26,303 nt of DNA from IMG/VR virus record IMGVR_UViG_3300034166_000656, positions 1 to 26,303 of that record, one strand, 5' to 3'. Positions 1 through 7,087 of the stretch are shown here, one piece after another. Under the pieces are notes generated by a model. It worked only from the letters and a program-made list of their open reading frames with translations. It was not told the DNA's origin and did no database searches. The DNA is from a virus. Numbering within the stretch: the stretch's first letter is position 1; the number at the start of each line of letters is the position of its first letter. The translations under genes were made by a program, and so were the position numbers.

Positions 1-53
1 GTCTGAATGATGGCAGGCTTTACGCCAGCCACCGCCGAAGTCGCCGCGCCCAC
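1..53 (-). CDS. 5' end of the next head/connector-region gene (partial)
   Basis: A GTG codon at 53-51 is preceded, about 4-5 nt upstream, by a strong Shine-Dalgarno (AAGGAGG). The frame then stays open to the window edge and reads MGAATSAVAGVKPAIIQ. It lies 40 nt downstream of the stop of the 153-residue gene and runs in the same direction, so it is most likely the next gene of the head/connector operon. Too little is present to assign a family. The start is well supported by the Shine-Dalgarno; the function is unknown. Confidence 0.55.
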   Translation of the reverse strand, partial: MGAATSAVAGVKPAIIQ

Positions 54-93
54 GGCTCCTCCTTCGTTGGAGTTGTCGTTCTATCGTCTTCGC

Positions 94-555
94 TCAGCCG
101 AGAACCACGCGGGTAGTGACGTTGGCATCAGACGCCGAATCGACACCCGCCTCGCCGCGACCCAGGCGGGCCGCCACGACGATGTCGTTGTTCGTGCCGT
201 TCGCCGACGCATCCGCAGACGGCGTGACCGCCACTTGCAGATACCGCTTGAGAGCCTTGGTCGAAATCTCAAAGCGAGTCACGTTTACCGTGGCCGTGTT
301 GCCAACGCCGGACAGCGTGTAGTCCGTGCCTTGGACCAGCCCGCTGATCGCCGCGTAGCTGCCGTCCGTGTCGCTGTGCTTGATGGTCACGACGCTGGGG
401 GCAGACGTGTTGGCGAGCGACCGGTAGCACACGTCGATGCTGACCGAGTCGTATCCGAGGCAGTCAATCGCCACGGTGTGCGTGCCCGCAGAGGCAACGC
501 CCGCAACGCCGGGGCTGATCGAGATGACGGACTTTTCGTTGGCCGCGTGGTTCAT
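94..555 (-). CDS. hypothetical protein downstream of major capsid
   Basis: This is a 153-residue protein encoded directly after the major capsid gene, with a 28-nt gap. The ATG start has AAGGA about 10 nt upstream. The sequence is rich in T, S, V and A with alternating hydrophobic residues (for example TATVNVTRFEIST and YLQVAVTPSADA), which suggests an all-beta fold. There is no signal peptide or membrane segment. In HK97-like phages this position is commonly held by head-decoration or head-tail connector proteins, so a structural role is an inference from position and composition. I do not recognise a specific family. Confidence 0.8.
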   Translation of the reverse strand: MNHAANEKSVISISPGVAGVASAGTHTVAIDCLGYDSVSIDVCYRSLANTSAPSVVTIKHSDTDGSYAAISGLVQGTDYTLSGVGNTATVNVTRFEISTKALKRYLQVAVTPSADASANGTNNDIVVAARLGRGEAGVDSASDANVTTRVVLG

Positions 556-583
556 GGATTCTGGTTCCTTGGGTTGGTTAGGT

Positions 584-1888
584 TCAGAGGATGAGAGCCA
601 CGACCGGGCCAGCCGTCGAAGCGTCGCCCACGTCCGAGGTCACCGCGTCGTAGGACACCGTGGCCTGGAAGTAGGTCTGATCGAACTCGATGTAGCGGTC
701 GGTGCTCGCCCGCACCGCCACGGCACGCCGCAGGGCGAAGTGGCTCGACCGCTTGAGGTCGCCGAACAACGCCACGCACTGACCGGCCGAGGCCGTCTTC
801 CGCATGACGTTGTTGAGGAACACCGGCCACCCTAGGAACGTCGGCCGGCGGGCACCGTCGAGAACCTCGTTGGCGAGGGCACCGCTGCCGCCGAGAGCCA
901 GCGACTGCATCGCCAGAGCGTGCATCTGCGGCGTGACGTACCAGCCGCAGGTCGGGCTCTGGGTCGCGTAGGTCGGAGCCTTGGCGACGGTGGCGAGGAA
1001 GTCATCGACCGTCAGGGCCGTAACCGCCGACTGCGAAGAGTCGTTGATGCCAGCCGTCAGCGTCTCGTTCTCAAACTTGTACTGGATGCCACGGATGCCA
1101 CCGTAAAGGCTGGCCCCGGTGCCGATGAAGCCGTCTTCGTCGATCCGCTGGGCGATGGCCAGAGCGAACTCTTCAGCCACGAGCCCGGCGAGGTCAATCG
1201 CCGAGTCGTCAATCAGCTGATTAGGGACGCGAGTGCCGACGCGAACTTCCTTGCTGGAAAGCATCACGTTGTCGGTCGCCATGTCGGTCGCCTGGGTTTC
1301 GGCATTGGCGCCCGTGTGGTACGCCGTGTTTCCGCCAACGCGACGCGGGATGTAGAGCGTGTCGCTCGTCATCTGCAGGTTGTTGGCCTGCGCCGGGAAC
1401 GCACCGAAGGACTCCACCAGCCGGATGACCGTCGAGGCGAAGGTGTCGGGAATGAACACGCCGCCCTTGTTGTTGTCGTTGGGCGACAACGCACGAGCCT
1501 CGACGTTCTTCTCGTACCACGAACGATCCTCGGCACGGCCGAGAACGTAGCCACGAATCCACCGGCCGCACGCCTCAGCGTCGCTGGACGAACGGAAGTG
1601 GCGGGCCTTGCCGCTCAGCGAACGCTCGGCAGCCGGGGCCGGGGCCGCATGAACGGCCGCAACCTCGACGGGCTTCGCAGTCGCGGCCACCTTGCCACGC
1701 AGGGCGGTGATCCGCTCGGCGATGGCGTGCTCGCGGGCGAGCTCCTTCTCGAGCTGCTCGGCTTCGCCGGCCAGCTTCTCCATCTCCGCGACCTGCTCGG
1801 CAGAACGCTCCTCGACCTTGGAGAGGTCATCGAGCATGGCGGCCACAGCAGCGGCCCGGTCCTGAAGCTTGGTGAGTTGGCTGGCCAT
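584..1888 (-). CDS. HK97-family major capsid protein
   Basis: This 434-residue protein forms the icosahedral shell. Residues about 1-75 are a charged, alanine- and glutamate-rich coiled coil, which matches the delta scaffolding domain of HK97 capsid precursors. A short linker follows, and the HK97-fold body begins around residue 110. Recognisable body segments include FIPDTFASTVIRLVESFGAF, VPNQLIDDSA, LVAEEFALAIAQRIDEDGFIGTG and CGWYVTPQMHALAM. The ATG at 1888 was chosen over a GTG three codons upstream because GGAG lies 8 nt before it. The order portal, protease, capsid is the standard HK97 arrangement, and the upstream protease would remove the delta domain. The start codon lies in a long hairpin, described as its own feature. 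Confidence 0.95.
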   Translation of the reverse strand: MASQLTKLQDRAAAVAAMLDDLSKVEERSAEQVAEMEKLAGEAEQLEKELAREHAIAERITALRGKVAATAKPVEVAAVHAAPAPAAERSLSGKARHFRSSSDAEACGRWIRGYVLGRAEDRSWYEKNVEARALSPNDNNKGGVFIPDTFASTVIRLVESFGAFPAQANNLQMTSDTLYIPRRVGGNTAYHTGANAETQATDMATDNVMLSSKEVRVGTRVPNQLIDDSAIDLAGLVAEEFALAIAQRIDEDGFIGTGASLYGGIRGIQYKFENETLTAGINDSSQSAVTALTVDDFLATVAKAPTYATQSPTCGWYVTPQMHALAMQSLALGGSGALANEVLDGARRPTFLGWPVFLNNVMRKTASAGQCVALFGDLKRSSHFALRRAVAVRASTDRYIEFDQTYFQATVSYDAVTSDVGDASTAGPVVALIL

Positions 1889-1955
1889 CCTTGGCACTCC
1901 GTAGTTGTGAACGGTGACAGTCCGTGTCTGTCGTTCACACTACGCCAAGGATGCC
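1883..1955 (-). promoter_or_regulatory. long hairpin over the capsid start codon
   Basis: Inverted-repeat arms at 1883-1920 and 1928-1955 can form about 28 base pairs. They are GACAG with CTGTC (7-nt loop 1921-1927), GTGAAC with GTTCAC, GTAGT with ACTAC, and a 10-bp block at 1886-1895 pairing with 1944-1953. Interruptions are 3-nt and 1-nt bulges and a 5-nt bulge at 1896-1900. In the mRNA (minus strand) the 5-nt bulge is GGAGT, the capsid Shine-Dalgarno, and the ATG at 1888-1886 lies inside the outer stem. The structure fills most of the gap between the zinc-ribbon gene and the capsid gene. Translational control or RNase processing is an inference. Confidence 0.75.
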
Positions 1956-1957
1956 AC

Positions 1958-2152
1958 TCAGCCTCGCCTAGTGTTTGTATTTACAAGGGACCGGCGGCAG
2001 ATGTACTCGGCCGGCACGACTTGCTTGGAGCGAAACGTGCAGCACTGGCACTCGATGTACCGTACCTGCGAATGTTCGCCGGCCTGCACGCTCGAGCGAG
2101 TGCGGATGCGACCCTTGCCGCACTGGGGGCAGATGTCACCCGGTCTTGCCAC
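1958..2152 (-). CDS. small zinc-ribbon protein
   Basis: This 64-residue protein has a GTG start. AGGAG overlaps the stop codon of the upstream protease gene (TAG then GAGC), which suggests translational coupling. Its body is a probable zinc ribbon: CPQCGKG near residues 8-14 and ECQCC near residue 36, separated by a basic stretch (GRIRTRS). The cysteine pairs and basic loop suggest binding of one zinc ion and perhaps nucleic acid, as in Ogr/Com-like phage zinc fingers; that link is an analogy only. It sits between protease and capsid, where small head-associated proteins or regulators occur. Function is unknown. Confidence 0.7.
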   Translation of the reverse strand: MARPGDICPQCGKGRIRTRSSVQAGEHSQVRYIECQCCTFRSKQVVPAEYICRRSLVNTNTRRG

Positions 2153-2160
2153 GCCTGCTC

Positions 2161-3561
2161 CTACTTGCGGTTGTCGTACACAAGGTCTTTGACTTCGTCG
2201 GTCGTGAGATTGGCGGTATGGCCACTGCTGTCGGTGACTTCGACCATGGTCACATAGCCCTTGCCGACTTTCTTCGTCTGGCTTTTTCCGACCTTGTAGC
2301 CCATCTTGCCCATGGCTTCCTTGGCGGTGTCGAGGTTGAGCTTCGACTTGCTCTTCGGCAGCGGCGTGTCGTGCTTCTTCGACGGTGACTTCAGTCCGCC
2401 AGGGGCGCTGCCAGATCCTTTTGCCGAACCTCCATCGCTTCCGCCTGATCCTCCACCATCGCCGCCGTCTCCACCGCCGCCACCGCCTTCTTTTCCGCAA
2501 CTGTTGTCGATCCCGCCGCCTTGCCCAGTTGGGCAAAAGCCACGCAGGAACGTGCGGAGAACCGCCGCCTTCAGACGCACAGCAATAGCCTGGGCGTCAA
2601 TTTCTGGCGCAGCGGCAGGCTGATCGGCCTGAGCCTCTTGGCAGCTGCACCTCTCTTCAGTTGCCTGCGACGCAAGCCACTCATTCATGCTTCGGCGAGC
2701 GATTGCCGTAGTGCTGCTGCTATATGCAGGATGGGTCACTACGCTTACATCGTAGAGGCCAGACACCTCGCGGATCGAGCGTCGCGGCTTGCCGTCTTCG
2801 CCTGGTGCCCACTGCTCGCCGCGTGGCTCCACGGTGAACGCGAACGACGATCCACGCAAATCGGAACGGGCCACGAGCTCGCCGATGGTGCGGCCCAGTT
2901 CCGTGTTGGGCAGCACGACCGAATACCTCAGCCCCTTGTCATCGCTTGTGAGCTCGAGCGTCCCGCTTGACGTGCGGCCCAGCAGTTGATTCGGATCGTG
3001 GTTGAACAGTGCCACCACGTCCTGCTTGCCACGCTGGCGGCTCAGCACCTTGTCGAAGGCACCCGGCAGGATGGTCTCGCGGAAGCCGCCGAGATCCACG
3101 CTCAGCGTGTTGTATCGCACCGCGTAGCCGGTCAGCACGGGCCGCCCGTCCGCACGGGTTTCAACCACGGCACCGCCGTCCTCGGCGAACTCCCAATCGC
3201 GGCGCTCAATGTTGCTGGCGTCCATGCTCTCGCTCCTCTCGGATTCGCGGTCCATCTGTTCGACTTTGTCTGCCGACCACGTGCGGCCAGCGTCGCCACC
3301 CCACAGCATCCACGCCACGAAGCCCGGCGTCTCGTCTCCCGGCTTGTTCCAGCCTGGCCTGCGGTCGGCCTCGTGCCGAGCAAACCAGGCGTTCATCTCG
3401 CGTACGTGATCTTCAGTGAGTTCTTCGCGGGCGGCGATGATGTTGGCCCGGCGCACCGTCTCAGGCTTGAGCCCGTCGCCACTCTTGCCTTCGTTGTGCA
3501 GCCGCAGCCCGGTGCGAGCAGCCTCGGCCATGCCAGCCGTGGGCTTGAGGTCAACCGCCAT
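2161..3561 (-). CDS. HK97-type prohead protease (U35) with extra N- and C-terminal domains
   Basis: This 466-residue protein has three parts. Residues about 5-100 form a helical domain ending in MLWGGDAGRTW, of a type I recall being appended to phage proteases. Residues about 120-290 are the serine protease: GYAVRYN, then FNHDP with probable catalytic His188, then RGSSFAF with Ser239 as likely nucleophile, then REVSGLYDVSVVTHPAY with Glu265 as probable third residue. The C-terminal part has FCPTGQGGGIDNSC at 342-355, a glycine/serine linker to about 390, and a small KTY-rich domain to the end. The ATG at 3561 overlaps the portal stop by 11 nt and has GAGGA 8 nt upstream; longer in-frame starts would run deep into portal. 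It should cleave the capsid delta domain during maturation. Most HK97 proteases are about 200-250 residues, so this one is unusually long. Confidence 0.92.
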   Translation of the reverse strand: MAVDLKPTAGMAEAARTGLRLHNEGKSGDGLKPETVRRANIIAAREELTEDHVREMNAWFARHEADRRPGWNKPGDETPGFVAWMLWGGDAGRTWSADKVEQMDRESERSESMDASNIERRDWEFAEDGGAVVETRADGRPVLTGYAVRYNTLSVDLGGFRETILPGAFDKVLSRQRGKQDVVALFNHDPNQLLGRTSSGTLELTSDDKGLRYSVVLPNTELGRTIGELVARSDLRGSSFAFTVEPRGEQWAPGEDGKPRRSIREVSGLYDVSVVTHPAYSSSTTAIARRSMNEWLASQATEERCSCQEAQADQPAAAPEIDAQAIAVRLKAAVLRTFLRGFCPTGQGGGIDNSCGKEGGGGGGDGGDGGGSGGSDGGSAKGSGSAPGGLKSPSKKHDTPLPKSKSKLNLDTAKEAMGKMGYKVGKSQTKKVGKGYVTMVEVTDSSGHTANLTTDEVKDLVYDNRK

Positions 3562-4810
3562 TGGCATCGTCCTCAACGTCTGCCGGCGTGTCCTTGCTCG
3601 TGCCGGCAGCCACCTCGGCCACGTCTTCGCCCATGTCGCCTGGCGTGTCTTCAACCTCGCCGGGCGAGTCATTCGTTGGCGACTGCATCGGCCCGAGGTT
3701 CTCCTTCTGCCGAACCTCTTCTGGCTTCATCCACCCGTTTCGGATGGCGATTTCGTACGCCTGATAGCGAGTCGTGATGTCGCCACGCAGCAGCCCTTCG
3801 ACCAAGAACTCGGCGTACAGATCGCCGTCCTCTGGCAGCACGTCACGCTCGATGGCACCCTCGATCCGCCGCAGCCACGGGGCAATGGTGAACTTCTCGA
3901 AGCTCACCATCTCGCTCTGCAGGTTGCCCCAGGTCGCCCGGCCCAACTCCTGAATCATGTGCGGCGGCATCCGCCAGCAGCGGCAGATGGCCAACAGCGA
4001 CTGCATCCAGAGCTCGGCCAGCTGACTCTCTTGATTCGTCGCCGAGACACTGTCGGCCTTGAGTCCGTTGCTGAGGATCGCCGTTCGCCCAGCCTTGGCC
4101 GGGCCACGATGGGCGCTCTCCCACTGGTCCCGCAGCTGCTCGCGGACTTCGCGGGGCAACGCCTGGTCCGTGTGCAGGATGATGCCGGGCTGGGCGTTAT
4201 TCCGGTAGAACGTCGCGGCGTACTGCTCGAGGGCACGGGCCAGCCCGATGGCGTCCTTGCCAAGCTCGACCGGCACCTCGCCGTGCACGCCGTCAAACGA
4301 CAGCCACCGCACGTGCATGATCTGGTCATCTCGGTACGCCTGCTGCCGGCCCGTGCTCGGGTCCGTGTAGACGTAAGAAAGAGACATGTCGTTTTCCTGC
4401 ACCACCTTCATGCCGGCCGGATTCAGCGGGTGCAGTTCGCTGACGCTGCCACGGTCGCCGGCCACCTTACACTGGTACGAATTTCCGTAGAAGCCAAGAT
4501 GAAGGCACATCTGCTCGACCCATTCGTAGCGTGTCTGCCACTTGTTGGGCCGGCGGGCCAGCACGTTGTAGAGCGGAAGATCCTTGGCCCGCTCGCTGTT
4601 GTGGTCATCAAGCCTGCGGTAGAGGTGGAGTGGAAGGCTCGCCACCGTCTCGGCCACAACGCGGGCACACGCGAAGTACGCCGCCGTCTTCATCGCCGTC
4701 TCGGGCGTGATCCTCACGCCACTCTCGCCGGCCATGGCCACGAGGTCATCCCAGCGGGACATGCGGGTATCGAGGAACTTGATTTCGGGCAGTGCTGCCG
4801 TCGCTTCCAT
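3551..4810 (-). CDS. HK97-family phage portal protein
   Basis: This 419-residue protein should form the dodecameric channel at the DNA-entry vertex. Family features include the N-terminal AMKTAAYFACARVVAETVASLPLHLYRR segment, a YGNSYQ region, the DDQIMHVRW region, ALEQYAATFYRNNAQPGIILHT, and a C-terminal segment with ATWGNLQSEMVSFEKFTIAPW, all typical of the HK97 portal group. The acidic tail (EVEDTPGDMGEDVAEV) is low complexity. The start lies 3 nt after the terminase stop (TGA CGC ATG), so translation is probably coupled. The length is normal for the family. Confidence 0.95.
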   Translation of the reverse strand: MEATAALPEIKFLDTRMSRWDDLVAMAGESGVRITPETAMKTAAYFACARVVAETVASLPLHLYRRLDDHNSERAKDLPLYNVLARRPNKWQTRYEWVEQMCLHLGFYGNSYQCKVAGDRGSVSELHPLNPAGMKVVQENDMSLSYVYTDPSTGRQQAYRDDQIMHVRWLSFDGVHGEVPVELGKDAIGLARALEQYAATFYRNNAQPGIILHTDQALPREVREQLRDQWESAHRGPAKAGRTAILSNGLKADSVSATNQESQLAELWMQSLLAICRCWRMPPHMIQELGRATWGNLQSEMVSFEKFTIAPWLRRIEGAIERDVLPEDGDLYAEFLVEGLLRGDITTRYQAYEIAIRNGWMKPEEVRQKENLGPMQSPTNDSPGEVEDTPGDMGEDVAEVAAGTSKDTPADVEDDANGG

Positions 4811-4813
4811 GCG

Positions 4814-6424
4814 TCACCAGAAGGAAATCTCGGGCATATCGGCGGGCTTCATGCTCTCGCCCATGTGAACGCCTACGGCCATGATGGTGGCTACCACCGC
4901 GTCCACACGTTCCGTGCTCTTGGCCTTGCTGACCTTCAGATTCCCGGCTGGATCTGTCTGGACGGCCGCATTGCCTAACTGCCAACCTACCAACGGATTC
5001 AAGCCAAACCGCACCTTTCCATCGACCACAAGAGCCTCTAGGCGGCGCGTCGGCGCTGTCATCGACGCAAAACCCTGCCCGTACAACGTCACCGGCAAGC
5101 CTTCGTCCGAGAGCTCGGTGGCCAGCTGCGTCGCGTTCCATCTGTCGATGGCCAACTTGCGGACGCGGTGCTTCTGGGCAAAATCCAGAATGTCGGCCTT
5201 TACTCGCTTGTAGTCCGTGCTGCGGCCCTCGGTGTACGTCAGCCACCCGTCCCGGTGCCACGCCGTGTACTGCACCCGGTCGTTGCGCTCCCGCTCAGCA
5301 GCGTTGTGCTCAGGTATCCACGCCATAACATGCACGTCGTAGCCACCCGAATCGTTGGGGGCCACAGCCGCGAAGCACGTGGTGTCATAGTTGCTGGCTA
5401 GATCGAGCCCGCACCACACCTCCCGGCCCTCAAGCGGCTCGGACAGCGGCCCCATGCACGCGGCGATTTGGTCTGGCCGCAGCCACCGCACGTCTGACGT
5501 AGTCGGGATGTTAAGCCGATACCGCAGGAACGAGTTCAGCTTTGTCGCGGAGTTCTCCGCCTCGCGGCAGTCGGCCGCGAAAGACTCCTCGCTGATCGTC
5601 TCGCCGAGGGACGGATTTGCACGGTGCCAAACTTTGGGAGACTTCCAGTCATCCTCGCGGTCGGCCGCGTAGATGCAGCCGAAGAACGATGGATCAAACG
5701 CCGGGTCGGCGATGCACCGCTCGGCGTAGTCGTGCTGCTCGTACCACAAGTGCGACTTGTTGGCCTCGCCGGCCGTCGTGATCGACACGGGGCAGAGCGG
5801 CTGTCGTCTGGCAGCGCCGCCGTAACGGAGCGCATCCCATAAACGCCTGTCGCCCCTTTGGGCATGCAGCTCATCGAATAGCAGGCAATGCACGTTCAGC
5901 CCCTCAGCCCGAAACGCATCCGCCGACAGCACCCGGTAGAACGAGTTGCTCGCCTTGTGAATGATCGTCTTCCGCGAGTCGAGCACCTCGAGCACCTTCG
6001 ACAGTGCCGGTGAAGAGCGGACCATCGACGCCGCCTCGCGGTAGATGATGCCGGCCTGCTCGCGGTCGCTTGCCGCACCGTAGATTTCCGCCCCGGCTTC
6101 GCCGTCTGCGAGCAAGGCGTACAGGCTGATGCCGGCGAGTAGCGTTGACTTCCCGTTCTTCTTCGGGATCTCGATGTACGCCTGACGGTATTGGCGAGTA
6201 CCGTCCGGCTTACACCGACCGAAGATTTCGCCGAGCACGTACTTCTGCCACGGGAGCAGCAGGAATGGTTGACCGGCCGTCTGGCCCTTTGAGTGCTTGA
6301 GCACCTTCTCAAAGAACTCATAGACCCGCTTGGCCTTCGCCTGGTCGAGCCCCGGCCGATGCTTATCCGTGGGCGGCGAAGAACTCTTCGAGCTCGTCTT
6401 TTTTGACTTCGACTTGCGTGGCAA
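4814..6424 (-). CDS. terL: terminase large subunit
   Basis: This 536-residue DNA-packaging motor resembles the Terminase_1 (HK97-like) group. The ATPase half has the deviant Walker A PKKNGKST at 87-94, Walker B LLFDE at 181-185 and the coupling motif SITTAGE at 214-220. The RNase H-like nuclease half has GLDLASNYD (Asp341, Asp347), AIDRWN (Asp427) and RVDAVVA (Asp508), all plausible metal ligands. The start is a TTG at 6424-6422 with GAGGA 6 nt upstream, giving a 62-nt overlap with the small-subunit gene. No later in-frame start with a good ribosome site was seen. The lysine/serine-rich first 20 residues may be a flexible tail. Confidence 0.95.
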   Translation of the reverse strand: MPRKSKSKKTSSKSSSPPTDKHRPGLDQAKAKRVYEFFEKVLKHSKGQTAGQPFLLLPWQKYVLGEIFGRCKPDGTRQYRQAYIEIPKKNGKSTLLAGISLYALLADGEAGAEIYGAASDREQAGIIYREAASMVRSSPALSKVLEVLDSRKTIIHKASNSFYRVLSADAFRAEGLNVHCLLFDELHAQRGDRRLWDALRYGGAARRQPLCPVSITTAGEANKSHLWYEQHDYAERCIADPAFDPSFFGCIYAADREDDWKSPKVWHRANPSLGETISEESFAADCREAENSATKLNSFLRYRLNIPTTSDVRWLRPDQIAACMGPLSEPLEGREVWCGLDLASNYDTTCFAAVAPNDSGGYDVHVMAWIPEHNAAERERNDRVQYTAWHRDGWLTYTEGRSTDYKRVKADILDFAQKHRVRKLAIDRWNATQLATELSDEGLPVTLYGQGFASMTAPTRRLEALVVDGKVRFGLNPLVGWQLGNAAVQTDPAGNLKVSKAKSTERVDAVVATIMAVGVHMGESMKPADMPEISFW

Positions 6425-6830
6425 GCTTCGTCCTCGAGGAAGGCGTCAGGCCGAACTCACTCAGCAGGCTAGCCTTCATGGCAACAAGTGAGCGGTAAAG
6501 CGGACCTGCCGGGTTGGGCTTCACGCCACCCAGGTCGGTGTGCATCACGGCACCGCCCGCCCGCAGCTGCAGCAGGCACGACTGCTCAGCCGAGTGCACC
6601 TCGCACAGCGTGGCCAAGGCTTCGCCGTCGCCAGTAGTCAGCACGCCCATCCGCGACAGGATGCCGGCAAGCTCGTGCCACTTGGCAGTGGCGATCTCGT
6701 CAACCTTCAGCCGCTCAGGCATCGGCGGAACTCCGACCGGTGCCGATGGCTCCCGCTTCGGCGGCCCTTTCACGGTGCCTTCGAGAATCCGAAGTGCTGT
6801 CGGCTTTGGTCTGCGTCCTGCTTTTGCCAC
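6363..6830 (-). CDS. terS: terminase small subunit, P27 family
   Basis: This 155-residue protein is the DNA-recognition subunit of the packaging terminase. The opening GRRPKPTALRILEGT is the hallmark of the P27-type small terminases. It is followed by a helical region (ATAKWHELAGILSRMGVLTTGDGEALATLCE) and a conserved C-terminal LLSEFGLTPSSRTKL segment. The GTG start has AGGTG a few nt upstream. Its 3' end overlaps the large-subunit gene by 62 nt. The 245-nt stretch in front of it has no gene and is a natural place for a packaging recognition site. Confidence 0.93.
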   Translation of the reverse strand: MAKAGRRPKPTALRILEGTVKGPPKREPSAPVGVPPMPERLKVDEIATAKWHELAGILSRMGVLTTGDGEALATLCEVHSAEQSCLLQLRAGGAVMHTDLGGVKPNPAGPLYRSLVAMKASLLSEFGLTPSSRTKLATQVEVKKDELEEFFAAHG

Positions 6831-7075
6831 GATTCACCTCGGGCCGATTGTTAGGAAACTCACGAAACTGCACGTTGCGTGCCGCTCTAAGGGGCCAACT
6901 TTGCCGGCTAAATTGTTAAAAAACCTCGGCAATTTCGATGCCGCGTACGCACGCTGCCCCGAACGCGGTTTATCTTCGACGGCCCAAAGTTTTCACGATG
7001 TAATTTTTTCAGCCGCACGTTTCGCCCTTGTTTTCTAGGCTTTTCTGCGTGTCGCGTGCGTTTTACCCTTGTTTT
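6831..7075. other. AT-richer intergenic region upstream of small terminase; possible packaging site
   Basis: No credible gene lies in these 245 bases on either strand. The stretch is visibly richer in A and T than its neighbours. It contains inverted repeats: GCACG TTG CGTGC at 6870-6882, and TTGCCG...CGGCAA with arms at 6901-6906 and 6927-6932. It lies between an HNH gene and the small terminase, the usual location of cos or pac in HK97-like phages. A packaging-site role is inferred from position. I found no convincing -35/-10 pair. Confidence 0.4.
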
Positions 7076-7087
7076 CTAGGGCTTTTC
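7025..7087. repeat. two-copy direct repeat at the end of the HNH-kinase gene
   Basis: CCCTTGTTTTCTAGG occurs at 7025-7039 and again at 7066-7080, followed in both by CTTTTC (with one extra G in the second copy). The copies start 41 bp apart. The second contains the stop codon of the HNH-kinase gene (TAG at 7078-7076) and the first lies just after it. In the transcript each copy gives a short GCCT...AGGGC-type hairpin possibility. It may be a duplicated 3' end, a weak terminator or a protein-binding site. Confidence 0.6.

Noticed and set aside
920-2257. 445-residue plus-strand frame across the capsid gene
   Set aside because: Antisense to a clear capsid gene, arginine/histidine/valine-rich composition typical of GC-rich shadow frames, no family motifs.
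2397-2520. Low-complexity glycine-codon stretch as a DNA repeat element
   Set aside because: It encodes the glycine/serine linker of the protease, which explains the repeats.
3416-4978. 520-residue plus-strand frame across portal and protease
   Set aside because: Fully antisense to the portal gene with its conserved motifs; shadow composition and no ribosome site of note.
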